This document shows positions 33,678 through 44,690 of a stretch of 64,000 bases of DNA, piece after piece. The notes beneath the pieces were generated by a model, which did not search any database, had not been told where the DNA came from, and saw nothing but the letters and a program-made list of their open reading frames with translations. The stretch covers positions 1,804,001 through 1,868,000 of the forward strand of contig NZ_CP062006.1 in NCBI RefSeq assembly GCF_017487345.1. The letters run 5' to 3'. Positions within the stretch are counted from its first letter, which is position 1. Each line of letters starts with the position of its first letter. A program made the translations under genes and the position numbers. Origin of the DNA: Brevundimonas pondensis. GTDB taxonomy: Bacteria; Pseudomonadota; Alphaproteobacteria; Caulobacterales; Caulobacteraceae.

Positions 33678-34526
33678 TTAGCCCTCGACCTTTTCTTCAG
33701 TCGTCGCGAGCAGCTCTTCAGCCACGGCTTCCGTACCGGCCGGAGCGGCTTCGGCTTCAGCCGGGGCGGCAGCGGCTTCGCGCAGCATCGGCTCGACCGG
33801 AGCTTCCGAAGCGCCCAGGTCGATGCCCGAAGCCGAAGCGCCGGCGGCCAGGCCGTCCAGAACGGCGTCGGCGATCAGGTCGCAGTAGGTCTGGATGGCG
33901 CGGGCGGCGTCATCGTTGCCCGGGACCGGATAGGTGATGCCGTCCGGGTCCGAGTTGGTGTCCAGAATGGCGATGATCGGGATGTTCAGCTTGCGGGCTT
34001 CCTGGATCGCGATCGCTTCCTTGTTGGTGTCGATCACGAACATGATGTCCGGGATCGAACCCATGTCCTTGATGCCGCCCAGCGACAGCTCCAGCTTGTC
34101 TTTCTCGCGCTGCAGGGTCAGCAGCTCTTTCTTGACGCGACCTTCGCCGCCGGTGGCCAGAACGGTTTCCAGCTCGCGCAGGCGGGCGATCGAGCCCGAG
34201 ACGGTGCGCCAGTTGGTCAGCGTGCCGCCGAGCCAGCGGTTGTTCATGTAGTACTGGGCGCAGCGCGTGGCGGCTTCAGCGACCGGGCCGGCGGCCTGGC
34301 GCTTGGTGCCGACGAACAGGACGCGACCGCCCTTGGCGGCGACGTCGCGAACGGCGACCAGAGCCTGGTGCAGCAGCGGCATCGTCTGCGACAGGTCGAT
34401 GATGTGGATGTTCGAGCGCGAGCCGAAGATGTAGCGGTCCATCTTCGGGTTCCAGCGGTGCGTCTGGTGGCCGAAGTGAGCGCCGGCTTCCAGCAGCGTA
34501 CGCATCGAGAATTCAGGCAGAGCCAT
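33678..34526 (-). CDS. rpsB: 30S ribosomal protein S2
   Basis: The 282-residue product has the S2 motifs [20 protein letters not shown] at the start, [17 protein letters not shown] near 92 and [26 protein letters not shown] near 180. After about residue 235 there is an Ala/Glu-rich tail ([22 protein letters not shown]), a common alphaproteobacterial extension. The start follows AAAGGA. The gene has its own promoter and a structured leader, so S2 may regulate its own synthesis. Confidence 0.98.
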   Translation of the reverse strand: MALPEFSMRTLLEAGAHFGHQTHRWNPKMDRYIFGSRSNIHIIDLSQTMPLLHQALVAVRDVAAKGGRVLFVGTKRQAAGPVAEAATRCAQYYMNNRWLGGTLTNWRTVSGSIARLRELETVLATGGEGRVKKELLTLQREKDKLELSLGGIKDMGSIPDIMFVIDTNKEAIAIQEARKLNIPIIAILDTNSDPDGITYPVPGNDDAARAIQTYCDLIADAVLDGLAAGASASGIDLGASEAPVEPMLREAAAAPAEAEAAPAGTEAVAEELLATTEEKVEG

Positions 34527-34646
34527 GATCGTCTTTTCCTTTTTCCGATCTAACCTAGCGTGGGCGGTTAAAGGACCGGACGGTCCCTCGGAACGGTGCA
34601 GACCGGGATGTCTCCCCGGACCGCGCCACGCCCACGTGCGAAGTGC
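34527..34646 (-). promoter_or_regulatory. Structured 5' leader of rpsB
   Basis: The 120-base leader between the predicted start site and the rpsB ATG can form a closing 8-bp helix (34559-34566 with 34629-34636, CGTGGGCG / CGCCCACG) around two inner hairpins: GGACCG-GA-CGGTCC (34573-34586) and CCGGG / CCCGG (34603-34607 with 34615-34619). This three-way shape resembles autoregulatory leaders of ribosomal protein genes. The assignment to S2 control is inference. Confidence 0.5.
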
Positions 34647-34652
34647 GGGCGC

Positions 34653-34681
34653 TCTCTAGGCGGATTGATCGAAAAAGGCAA
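34653..34681 (-). promoter_or_regulatory. Probable rpsB promoter
   Basis: On the minus strand TTGCCT (34681-34676) and TAGAGA (34658-34653) are exactly 17 bases apart. They lie just after the stop of the upstream GFA-like gene, and the predicted start near 34646 begins the structured leader. Confidence 0.55.
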
Positions 34682-34690
34682 GAGGATCAG

Positions 34691-35041
34691 TCAGAAGCTT
34701 CGCCCGTCCACCCGTGCCGCCGTCCAGGCCCAGGGCTCGACGTCCGTCAGGGTCCGCACATTGATCGCCGCCACCTCGCCCCCGTCCGGCGCCACGCCGT
34801 AGCCGAAAGGTTGCACCCCGCAGGTCTTGCAGAAGCGATGATCGATCTTGTGGTGGTTGAAGAAATAGGAGGTCGTCGCCTCCTCGCCCGCCGTCAACCG
34901 GAACGCCGCCCGTGGCGCGAAGGCCAGGACGAAGCCTTTTCGGTAACAATGCGAACAGTTGCATTCGATCAGGCCCTCCAGCCCGACCTCGACCTCATAG
35001 GCCACCGCGCCGCAGTGGCAGGACCCCTTATGCACGGTCAT
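34691..35041 (-). CDS. GFA/CENP-V family zinc protein
   Basis: The 116-residue protein shows the zinc ligands of the family: CHCGAVAYEVEVG near residue 8, CNCSHCYRKG near 28 and HHKIDHRFCKTCGVQPFGYG near 70. These proteins are annotated as glutathione-dependent formaldehyde-activating enzyme-like, but that activity is rarely shown and is uncertain here. I chose the ATG at 35041; a TTG at 35056 is in frame. It ends just before the rpsB promoter. Confidence 0.85.
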   Translation of the reverse strand: MTVHKGSCHCGAVAYEVEVGLEGLIECNCSHCYRKGFVLAFAPRAAFRLTAGEEATTSYFFNHHKIDHRFCKTCGVQPFGYGVAPDGGEVAAINVRTLTDVEPWAWTAARVDGRSF

Positions 35042-35056
35042 GTTTGCTATCCTCAA

Positions 35057-35452
35057 TCAGGACGTGGGCAGGCTGTATTCCAGATCATAGCGATGAACGC
35101 CGTCTTCGATCGTCAGATGGAACACCCCGGCGATCCCGGTCCGCTCACCTGCCCCCGACCCCGGCACGATCGTGATCAGCAGTTCCTGCGCGCCACGGTC
35201 CATCAGGCCGCGGTGCACCAGGGTGAAGGCTCCCTCGCGCCCGTCGATCATGCCGCGCACCCGGTCCAGGGCGACATAGGCGCCCGACCGTTCAGGACTC
35301 ATGGTCGCCAGCATCTCGCCGGCGGCGGTTCCCGTCAGGTCGCCGTGAAAGGTCTTGGCCAGCAACATGCGGCCTGGGGCGTCCGGCGGCGATCCTGCCT
35401 CCGGCTGAACCGGAGTGATGACGACATCAAAGGTTCCGCGCGCATTGCGCAT
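35057..35452 (-). CDS. DUF3224 family protein
   Basis: The 131-residue product begins MRNARGTFDVVITPVQPE and continues with MLLAKTFHGDLTGTAAGEMLA and ALDRVRGMIDGREGAFTLVHRG, as in DUF3224 proteins (a small beta-barrel like allene oxide cyclase, function unknown). The ATG at 35452 follows GAGGAG, which fixes the start. It follows dnaE by 17 bases and precedes the GFA-like gene by 15 bases, so dnaE-DUF3224-GFA may form a unit. Confidence 0.8.
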   Translation of the reverse strand: MRNARGTFDVVITPVQPEAGSPPDAPGRMLLAKTFHGDLTGTAAGEMLATMSPERSGAYVALDRVRGMIDGREGAFTLVHRGLMDRGAQELLITIVPGSGAGERTGIAGVFHLTIEDGVHRYDLEYSLPTS

Positions 35453-35469
35453 GAGCAGCTCCTCACCCA

Positions 35470-38928
<3,459 letters not shown>

Positions 38929-39136
38929 AAACTCCGCTGATCCCGAACGTCGGGACCTCTCATATCCAACCGCCGCGCGGCCGAATCCAGATCATGCAGG
39001 GCGTCTGGGCGACATCACGCCACCATGAAGGACGCCTGCCAGATCATCCAGACGAAGCCGCCGCACGACGCAAGCGACAGCATGTTTCTCACCCAACGCG
39101 ACATGAGCTTATCCCCAGTTCATATGTTGCCTATTT

Positions 39137-39165
39137 GTTCTATGTTGCTCTTTCGTTCTCGTCAA
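39137..39165 (-). promoter_or_regulatory. Probable dnaE promoter with direct repeat
   Basis: On the minus strand TTGACG (39165-39160) and TAGAAC (39142-39137) are 17 bases apart, about 210 bases upstream of the dnaE start. Overlapping the -10 region on the plus strand is a direct repeat, GTTCATATGTTGC and GTTCTATGTTGC, 18 bases apart, which may bind a regulator. The rest of the 422-base gap 38929-39350 shows no convincing gene. Confidence 0.5.
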
Positions 39166-39350
39166 TATCAGTTTTTTCCGAAGCCAATCCGGGTCAGAGC
39201 CGAAGTGAAGCGCGACAAAAGCCGTCGGAGTTCGGGACAAGAGTGTCTGGAGCACTTTAGGGACCCGAGCCCGGCGATGGACGGGCGTTGAGCCGTCTCT
39301 AAGAGCCCCCTCAAGCCTGCTTAAGCGACGGCTGATAGCGGCGGGCCGCG

Positions 39351-39815
39351 TCAGGTCTTGATGCACCACAGGAAGGCGACGTTGACGGGGCGGGTTTCTG
39401 TCCCGCCCGTCGATGAAGTCGTCTGATTATAGGTGGACTGGTCGGTGTAATCGTCGCCCGACGCCAGCTGGCCGGGGCCAGGAGCGTTAGAGCCTTCCTT
39501 GATCGTATGGGTGTGGCTCTTGAACGCGTCAGCCTGGGTCGAGCCGGGGGCGCGAGGTCCATCCGGATCAAGACCGGCAGCGGTGGACCAGGCGCGATCA
39601 AAGCGGCCCCTGTAGTCGGGCACCTTGAACTGTGCGCCGGTGTCGCCCGCGATCAGGCGTCCCTGCCCCTGATAGAAGGCCACCAGCGCCGGATAGTCCG
39701 CGCGGGCGTATTGGCCGCCGTCCAGTTTCAGGTAGCCCGCCGGCGCGTCCGGGCCATCCAGTCTGATGACCGTGCCCACCGGCGTCCTGGTAGCGGCGGC
39801 CGCTGCCGCGATCAT
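39351..39815 (-). CDS. Phage tail collar domain protein
   Basis: The 154-residue product has an Ala-rich N-terminus (MIAAAAAATRTPVGTVIRL) followed by a tail collar domain: LDGGQYARADYPALVAFY near 35, FKVPDYRGRFDRAW near 65 and KSHTHTIKEGS near 100, whose HxH is the metal-binding motif of short-tail-fibre-type proteins. The C-terminus ETRPVNVAFLWCIKT is also typical of phage tail fibres and microcystin-dependent-like proteins. The start is unclear; the hydrophobic start could act as a signal. It is the last of three minus-strand genes headed by the Ner-like regulator. Confidence 0.8.
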   Translation of the reverse strand: MIAAAAAATRTPVGTVIRLDGPDAPAGYLKLDGGQYARADYPALVAFYQGQGRLIAGDTGAQFKVPDYRGRFDRAWSTAAGLDPDGPRAPGSTQADAFKSHTHTIKEGSNAPGPGQLASGDDYTDQSTYNQTTSSTGGTETRPVNVAFLWCIKT

Positions 39816-39832
39816 CGCAGCGATCGCCAGCT

Positions 39833-40150
39833 TTAGTTGGTCGGGGTCAGCTCCGGCGCTTCATGCGGGGTGTCGATGCGCACGGCCTGCAGACCGAGGG
39901 CGGTCAGGCGGATCGCCAGCTGGTCGCGCTGCGCATCCGGCAACACGTCCAGCGCCTCGCGGCTGGCCTCGACCATCGACAGGGTCACGGCTGCGGCCGT
40001 CAGGCTGTCGCGGTGGTTTTCCGCCTTGGTCAGGTGGCTGCGCAGCCGGTCGCCTGTCGAGCGGCATTCCAGGGCGGCCGAGCTGGCCGCCCGCCGAACC
40101 GCGACCAACTGGGCGCGAAGGCTGGCTTTGGGGAGACGTTGACGGCCCAT
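39833..40150 (-). CDS. Hypothetical helical protein of the phage-like module
   Basis: The 105-residue protein, starting MGRQRLPKASLRAQLVAVRR, is mostly helical with many Ala, Arg and Leu, and has no recognisable domain. The start lies 2 bases after the ner stop, and the end is close to the tail-collar gene, so the three form an operon. Two Cys-poor, Arg-rich segments suggest a nucleic-acid or packing role, which is speculative. Confidence 0.6.
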   Translation of the reverse strand: MGRQRLPKASLRAQLVAVRRAASSAALECRSTGDRLRSHLTKAENHRDSLTAAAVTLSMVEASREALDVLPDAQRDQLAIRLTALGLQAVRIDTPHEAPELTPTN

Positions 40151-40152
40151 GT

Positions 40153-40446
40153 CTAGCGGGCCTCCGCCGATAGACGGTGCGCATTTCGCTTAGTGCGCCT
40201 ATTATCCCTCTTTAGGGACGAATCTCCCGCCTGTGCGGCGACGTAACGCCCTGGAAAGAGACGATGAAGCGGAAGCTCCAGATCATCAGCAATAGCCTGT
40301 TCAACCCGCGCAGATGCGCGTCCGCGAAGGACGTCCTTGACGGATTGCGTCGGGAGATCGTGGGCCTGCTCGAACGCGATCAGGGTGCCATAGCGCTTTC
40401 TGAGCGCCCCCTTGATGTCCTCTTTGTGTACCGACTTCGAAATCAT
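40153..40446 (-). CDS. Ner-like helix-turn-helix regulator
   Basis: The 97-residue protein matches the Ner/Nlp winged-HTH family of Mu-like phages: KEDIKGALRKRYGTLIAFEQ near residue 8, then SVKDVLRGRASARVEQAIADD near 35 and LPLHRLFPGRY, the usual end of the domain. Ner represses early phage transcription. The gene is divergent from the S24 repressor, with the operator region between the starts, the classical layout of a lysogeny switch. The last 25 residues are Arg-rich and outside the domain. Confidence 0.8.
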   Translation of the reverse strand: MISKSVHKEDIKGALRKRYGTLIAFEQAHDLPTQSVKDVLRGRASARVEQAIADDLELPLHRLFPGRYVAAQAGDSSLKRDNRRTKRNAHRLSAEAR

Positions 40447-40494
40447 GTCCCTCGCCTCGCGGGCGAATCCGCTTGTAGGGACAATGTATCCCTA
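40447..40494. promoter_or_regulatory. Operator region between ner and the S24 repressor
   Basis: The 65-base gap holds a perfect inverted repeat TAGGGA-N7-TCCCTA at 40476-40494, plus another half-site GTCCCT at 40447-40452 next to the ner start. An oppositely arranged pair, TCCCT-CTTT-AGGGA, lies at 40205-40218 inside ner. The half-site consensus is T(A/G)TCCCT. These are the likely targets of the repressor and/or Ner. Confidence 0.65.
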
Positions 40495-40511
40495 AAAAGG
40501 GTTAGTCAACA

Positions 40512-41165
40512 ATGACTGCGCCACATACGGACGCGGATGCGCTTTCTTTTGGGGAAAGATTGAGGGCCGCCATGGGCAGCACGCCCCAAGCGCACGTCAG
40601 GAAGCGCGCCGACATCTCTTCGACGTCGATGTCGCTCTATGTACAGGGCGCTCGGGTGCCCAAGTTCATTGACGGGATCAGGCTGGCCCGCGCGCTTGGC
40701 GTGGACCCTGCATGGTTGGCGACGGGTGTAGGAAGTCCGAACGCTGCTAACGACGGCTACCTAGCCGTGCCCATCTATGATGTTCGATTAGCAGCTGGTG
40801 TTGCGTCATTTTCGGACGCAGCCGACCAGATAGGCGAAATGCCTTTTGATCGTCAGCTGCTCCGAGACCTGGGCCGATCCTCGGCAGAAGGTCTTGCAGT
40901 GTTCCAGGCCGAAGGCGACTCCATGTGGCCCACGATCCAAGATGGCGCTCGCGTCCTTACCGACCTTAAGGATACGCGTCTGAGGGAGGGGATTTTCGCC
41001 TTTCGAACAGGCGACGAGCTAAGGATCAAGCGGCTTCGCCGGCTGGTCGATGGCATCGAAATACGGTCGGATAATGAGCGCTACCCGCCCGAAGTCCTCA
41101 AAGGGGACGATGCGGATGAGGTGGTGATTATTGGCGCAGTGCTTTGGACTGGGAGCGTCCTATGA
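40512..41165 (+). CDS. S24-family CI/LexA-like repressor
   Basis: The 217-residue protein has an N-terminal HTH (SFGERLRAAMGSTPQAHVRKRA, then SMSLYVQGARVPKFIDGIRLARALGV) and a C-terminal S24 domain. Catalytic residues are Ser137 in EGDSM and Lys173 in LRIKRL, and a candidate cleavage bond Ala95-Gly96 lies in DVRLAAGVAS. Such repressors lose activity after RecA-stimulated self-cleavage, so this one would switch the divergent ner operon on after DNA damage; that is inference. The next gene overlaps the stop by 4 bases. Confidence 0.88.
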   Translation: MTAPHTDADALSFGERLRAAMGSTPQAHVRKRADISSTSMSLYVQGARVPKFIDGIRLARALGVDPAWLATGVGSPNAANDGYLAVPIYDVRLAAGVASFSDAADQIGEMPFDRQLLRDLGRSSAEGLAVFQAEGDSMWPTIQDGARVLTDLKDTRLREGIFAFRTGDELRIKRLRRLVDGIEIRSDNERYPPEVLKGDDADEVVIIGAVLWTGSVL

Positions 41166-41326
41166 AGACCAAGCTGAACCGAACTCAACTAACCCTGTGC
41201 TTGGCTTTTGGCCTTGTCGCGATCCTGGGATGCGCGGCCATCATCAGCTTTGGGGTTCGCATGGACCAAGCAGGTAAAGAGCGTGAAGCTCGAATGGCAA
41301 GGCCTTGGTCTTCGCCTGAAGCTTGA
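41162..41326 (+). CDS. Small single-pass membrane protein after the repressor
   Basis: The 54-residue product starts MKTKLNRTQLTLCLAFGLV and has one membrane helix (LTLCLAFGLVAILGCAAIISFGV, about residues 10-32) with a charged tail. The ATG overlaps the repressor stop as ATGA, which favours real, coupled translation. I recognise no family. It may be a lysogenic-conversion or accessory membrane protein. Confidence 0.55.
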   Translation: MKTKLNRTQLTLCLAFGLVAILGCAAIISFGVRMDQAGKEREARMARPWSSPEA

Positions 41327-41419
41327 TCCTCGCGGCGGGCCACCCATGCCCGAAGCCGTCAGGCGCATCCGACGCAGCCTTGATCGCGCCAGCGACCTGT
41401 TCGAGGCGGCCGAAAACCG

Positions 41420-41491
41420 AGTCCCAGTTCATTCAAATACGCAAAAGGCCCGGATTTCCGGGCCTTTTGCGTATTTGAATGAACTGGGACT
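41420..41491. repeat. Perfect 72-base palindrome
   Basis: Arms of 35 bases (41420-41454 and 41457-41491) are exact reverse complements around a 2-base centre. The inner part, AAAAGGCCCGGA and its complement, is a bidirectional terminator-like core between the converging membrane-protein gene and response regulator gene; the outer 20 bases per arm are far more than a terminator needs. GTCCCAGTT occurs again as a direct copy at 41498-41506. Confidence 0.9.
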
Positions 41492-41684
41492 GCAGGTGTC
41501 CCAGTTAGACGTGGGTCCGTGCCCACGAAGGCGCCCTCCTGGCGGCGTAATCGCTAGGGCGCCCGGCAATGCAATCCGGCTCAAACCCTTTTAGCTCGGG
41601 CCTAATAGGCCTTCAGGGCCGACTTAATAGCGCCGTAAGCACCGGCTTGCCGCCAGGCGGTCACTCCGGCATGTCCTGTCCCGC

Positions 41685-41717
41685 CAGTGTCTAAATCGCG
41701 AGCCTCTCTAGACACTG
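41685..41717. repeat. Inverted repeat CAGTGTCTA / TAGACACTG
   Basis: A 9-bp perfect inverted repeat with a 15-base spacer (41685-41693 and 41709-41717) is followed by TTTTC. It could be a terminator-like hairpin or a protein-binding site in the 530-base gap 41327-41856, which otherwise holds only the palindrome, the phased repeat and smaller inverted repeats such as GGCGCCCT / AGGGCGCC near 41530. Confidence 0.5.
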
Positions 41718-41786
41718 TTTTCGAACGACGACCGCGAACAAAATTTTTTGGATCGGTCGGGAAAGGCAATGATTACGGGGTTTTGG

Positions 41787-41821
41787 TCCCGCCTGATCCC
41801 GACCCGTCCCGGCCCATCCCG
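41787..41821. repeat. Four TCCCG motifs at exact 10-base period
   Basis: TCCCG begins at 41787, 41797, 41807 and 41817. The 10-base spacing puts all copies on the same face of the DNA helix. The array ends about 36 bases before the stop of the response regulator gene and shares the TCCC core with the operator half-sites. Confidence 0.65.
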
Positions 41822-41856
41822 CCCTTTTCGGTGACTCTAGCCAGTCCTGTCCTCAC

Positions 41857-42471
41857 TCACGAAGCCAGGGCGGCCGAGTTCGGCGACTGCGTCTTGCGCA
41901 GCAGGCTCGCGCGGAAGAATTCAACCGTACGTGGGCTCAGGGCCAGGGTCTGGGCGATCTGCTTGGTCGTATTGCCCGCCAGCATCAACTCCGCGACCTG
42001 ACGCTCACGACGCGTGAAGGCCACGTCCTCACGAACCGGTACAGCCGGCAAGGCGGCGGCCCCCCGCTCGATAGCCCGGATCAGACTCTCGTCGCTGGCG
42101 GGCTTGGGCAGGACGTCGTCCACGCCGAGACGCATGGCGTCCACGGTCATCCGCACATCGACAAAGGCGCTGACGATGATGACGGCATGACGGTTCAGGG
42201 CGCAGAAGGCCGCGACCAGATCCAGCCCCTCGACGCCCGGTATCTTCAGATCGGAGACAATGCAGGTCGGCTCGGCGTCTGAGGCCCACATTAGAGCGTC
42301 CAGGGGATCGTGAAATCCAACGGCGCGATAGCCTCCGGCACGGACCGTCAGCAATGTCAGCTCAAGCAAGGCGCGGTCATCGTCGATAACGATAATCTCT
42401 TGCGGCAAGGGTGCGGTTTGACGCCCGCCTTGCTCACTCGCCTCAAGCCTCACCGCACGTCCAGTCGTCAT
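41857..42471 (-). CDS. Orphan FixJ-type response regulator
   Basis: The product (about 204 residues) has a receiver domain (EIIVIDDDRALLELTLL at the start, phospho-acceptor Asp in CIVSDLKIPG, PKPASDESLIRAIERG with the conserved Lys) and a LuxR-type HTH (FTRRERQVAELMLAGNTTKQIAQTLALSPRTVEFF shortened). It should bind DNA when phosphorylated. No histidine kinase is nearby, so its partner is unknown. I chose the ATG at 42471; an ATG at 42486 is possible. It lies between lolD and the phage-like module. Confidence 0.88.
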   Translation of the reverse strand: MTTGRAVRLEASEQGGRQTAPLPQEIIVIDDDRALLELTLLTVRAGGYRAVGFHDPLDALMWASDAEPTCIVSDLKIPGVEGLDLVAAFCALNRHAVIIVSAFVDVRMTVDAMRLGVDDVLPKPASDESLIRAIERGAAALPAVPVREDVAFTRRERQVAELMLAGNTTKQIAQTLALSPRTVEFFRASLLRKTQSPNSAALAS

Positions 42472-42670
42472 ATCTCGATGATACATTAAGAGTTTCTGCG
42501 AAGAACCTCGTAGTCCCACGCAGTTGATGCGCCTTCCCGTTCCGGGGGAATCAAACCGGCCGTGTTTCTGGAAAACGCCGCATGCGCAGGTCGGTTCACA
42601 CCAGACGCCAGAACGCCCAGCCGAAGCCGGCGTGGCCCCTTCCCTATCGCCGATCGCCTGGCCACAGAGC

Positions 42671-43387
42671 CTAGTAGGTCTGGGCCTCGGCCGCGCGCTC
42701 TTCCAGATGGCCGTCCTTCAGGGCGAAGACGCGGTCCATGTGGCCGGCCAGCTCCATGTTGTGGGTGGCGATCAGGGCGGCGACGCCTGTGGTCTTGGCC
42801 AGTTCACGCAGGGCCTCGAACACCGCATGGCTGTTGGCGGGGTCCAGATTGCCGGTCGGCTCGTCGGCCAGCAGCAGGCGCGGGCTGTTGGCCAGCGAAC
42901 GGGCGATGGCGACGCGCTGCTGCTCGCCGCCTGACAGCTGGGCCGGCTGGTGGGTGAAGCGTTCGCCCAGACCCAGGCTGGTCAACAGGGCCTCGGCCCG
43001 ACGACGCGCCTGGCCTTCCGAATGCCCGGCGATGCGCATCGGCAGGGCGACGTTGTCCCGCGCATCAAATTCCGGCAGCAGGTGATGGAATTGATAGACG
43101 AAACCGATCCGCGACAGGCGCAGGCGCGTGCGTGCGCGCTCGTCCAGACCGCCAACATCCTCGCCGTCGATCATGACCTGACCGCTGGTCGGACGCTCCA
43201 GCAGGCCGGCGGCGTGCAGCAGGCTCGACTTGCCCGAGCCCGAAGGCCCGATCAGGCCGACGACCTCGCCCGGCATGATGTCCAGATCGACGCCCTTCAG
43301 CACCGTCAGCCCGCCGGAAGCGGTCGGATAGGTGCGGGTGATCCCGCGCAGGCGCAGCGTCGGCGTCTTGTTCAGCGGACTATTCAA
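42671..43387 (-). CDS. lolD: Lipoprotein export ATPase LolD
   Basis: ATPase of the LolCDE complex that releases outer-membrane lipoproteins from the inner membrane. The roughly 238-residue protein has Walker A GPSGSGKSS near residue 42, the Q-loop FVYQFHHLLPEFDARDNVALP, signature LSGGEQQRVAIARSLAN and Walker B LLLADEPTGNLD. FHHLLPEF is the LolD-specific variant of the loop. The likely start is TTG at 43387, overlapping the lolC stop by 8 bases; the frame is open to 43423. The next gene upstream in the operon is lolC. Confidence 0.94.
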   Translation of the reverse strand: MNSPLNKTPTLRLRGITRTYPTASGGLTVLKGVDLDIMPGEVVGLIGPSGSGKSSLLHAAGLLERPTSGQVMIDGEDVGGLDERARTRLRLSRIGFVYQFHHLLPEFDARDNVALPMRIAGHSEGQARRRAEALLTSLGLGERFTHQPAQLSGGEQQRVAIARSLANSPRLLLADEPTGNLDPANSHAVFEALRELAKTTGVAALIATHNMELAGHMDRVFALKDGHLEERAAEAQTY

Positions 43388-44690
43388 AGCGCAGGGCCTC
43401 CACCGGGTCGATCCGCGACGCATTCCACGACGGCGGCAGGCTGGCGAGGCAGCTCATGAGGAAGGAGAAGAGCGCGACCCAGGTCACATCCCACGGATCG
43501 ACCAGGGCCGGAATGGCGTCCAGCATATAGACGTCGGCGTTGAACAGCTGGACACCCAGCAGGCCCTCGAGGAAGTGCTGGATCGCGCCGATGTTCAGGC
43601 AGAACAGCAGGCCCAGCACCAGACCGGCGATGGTGCCGCCGATGCCGATTGCCGCGCCCGAGATGAAGAAGATCCGCAGGATCGAGGACGGGCTGGCCCC
43701 CACGGTGCGCAGGATGGCGATGTCGCGGGTCTTGTTCTTCACCAGCATGACGATGCCGCTGATGATGTTCATGGCGGCGATGGCGACGACCAGCCCCAGG
43801 ATGATGCTCATGGCCACCCGCTCGACCTTCAGCGCGCCCCAGAAGGCGGCCAGGCGGGTGCGCCAGTCAGTGACGACGCTGCCGGGGCCGGCGGCCTGCT
43901 GCACCGGCGTCAGCAGGGTTTCGACCTGATCCGGCTCGGCCACCTTCATCTCGATCACGTCCCAGACGCCCTCCTTGCCGAAGAAGAGCTGGGCCTGTTC
44001 CAGAGGCATGAAGATGAAGGCGCGGTCATAGTCAGCGGTGCCGGAGCTGAAGATTCCCCCGACGCGATAGGTCTTCTCCAGACCGCCAAGATTGCCGAAG
44101 GCGCTGTCGGCGCCCGTCGGCGAATAGATGGAGATGGCGCTACCGACGCTCAGCCCCATCTGGTCGGCCAAAGCCTTGCCGATCAGGATGTTGTCGCCGC
44201 CGTATTCGCCGCGCCCGAAGGAGTCCCGCATTTCAGGCGTCAGGCTGTCATAGACGAACTTGGTCGAGGCCAGGTCCTGGGGCCGCACGCCGCGCACGAT
44301 ACCGCCGGTCATCTGGCCGCCGGCGCGGAACATGGCGGGCGATTCCGTCAGCGGCGTCACCGAGACCACGCCGGGCACGTCGCTGATCCGCTTCAGCGCC
44401 GCCTCACGGTCCGGCGAGGTCAGCACCGGTCCCTGCACATACATGTGCCCGTTGAACGACAGCATCCGCCCCAGCAGTTCGCTGCGGAAGCCGGCCATGA
44501 TGCTCATCACGCTGATCAGCACCGCCACGGCCAGCATGATGCCGACGAAGCTGATGATGGCGATCAGGGCGACCCCGCCCTCCTTGCGCTTGGCGCGGAG
44601 GTAGCGAAGGGCCAGTCCGATCTCCCAGGCGGAGAAGGGACCGGCGGGTTTCACGGCGGGCGGCGCGGAGGCCGTCGCGGCGTCGGTCAT
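43380..44690 (-). CDS. lolC: Lipoprotein-releasing permease LolC/LolE
   Basis: Membrane part of the Lol exporter. The 436-residue protein has four membrane helices: one after a cytoplasmic N-terminus ([25 protein letters not shown]), then a large periplasmic domain (residues 65-290) and three at the C-terminus with the FtsX-like signature. [15 protein letters not shown] and [19 protein letters not shown] are typical. Alphaproteobacteria have a single LolC/E-type subunit (often called LolF). Overlaps proS by 4 bases. Confidence 0.93.
   Translation of the reverse strand: MTDAATASAPPAVKPAGPFSAWEIGLALRYLRAKRKEGGVALIAIISFVGIMLAVAVLISVMSIMAGFRSELLGRMLSFNGHMYVQGPVLTSPDREAALKRISDVPGVVSVTPLTESPAMFRAGGQMTGGIVRGVRPQDLASTKFVYDSLTPEMRDSFGRGEYGGDNILIGKALADQMGLSVGSAISIYSPTGADSAFGNLGGLEKTYRVGGIFSSGTADYDRAFIFMPLEQAQLFFGKEGVWDVIEMKVAEPDQVETLLTPVQQAAGPGSVVTDWRTRLAAFWGALKVERVAMSIILGLVVAIAAMNIISGIVMLVKNKTRDIAILRTVGASPSSILRIFFISGAAIGIGGTIAGLVLGLLFCLNIGAIQHFLEGLLGVQLFNADVYMLDAIPALVDPWDVTWVALFSFLMSCLASLPPSWNASRIDPVEALRFE

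Noticed and set aside
39119..39160. LexA box upstream of dnaE
   Set aside because: GTTC occurs three times but spaced 14-15 bases apart; the alphaproteobacterial LexA site needs GTTC-N7-GTTC.
39109..39369. 86-codon minus-strand frame in the dnaE upstream gap
   Set aside because: It covers the probable dnaE promoter and overlaps the end of the tail-collar gene; no recognisable sequence.
41244..41432. 62-codon minus-strand frame starting MNWDSVFG
   Set aside because: It starts inside the 72-base palindrome, lacks a ribosome-binding site and overlaps the better supported small membrane protein gene on the other strand.
41602..41769. 56-codon minus-strand frame ending AIKSALKAY
   Set aside because: No ATG or GTG start and no ribosome-binding site before the only TTG, and it crosses the CAGTGTCTA inverted repeat. 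It may be a decayed phage gene, but it cannot be supported.
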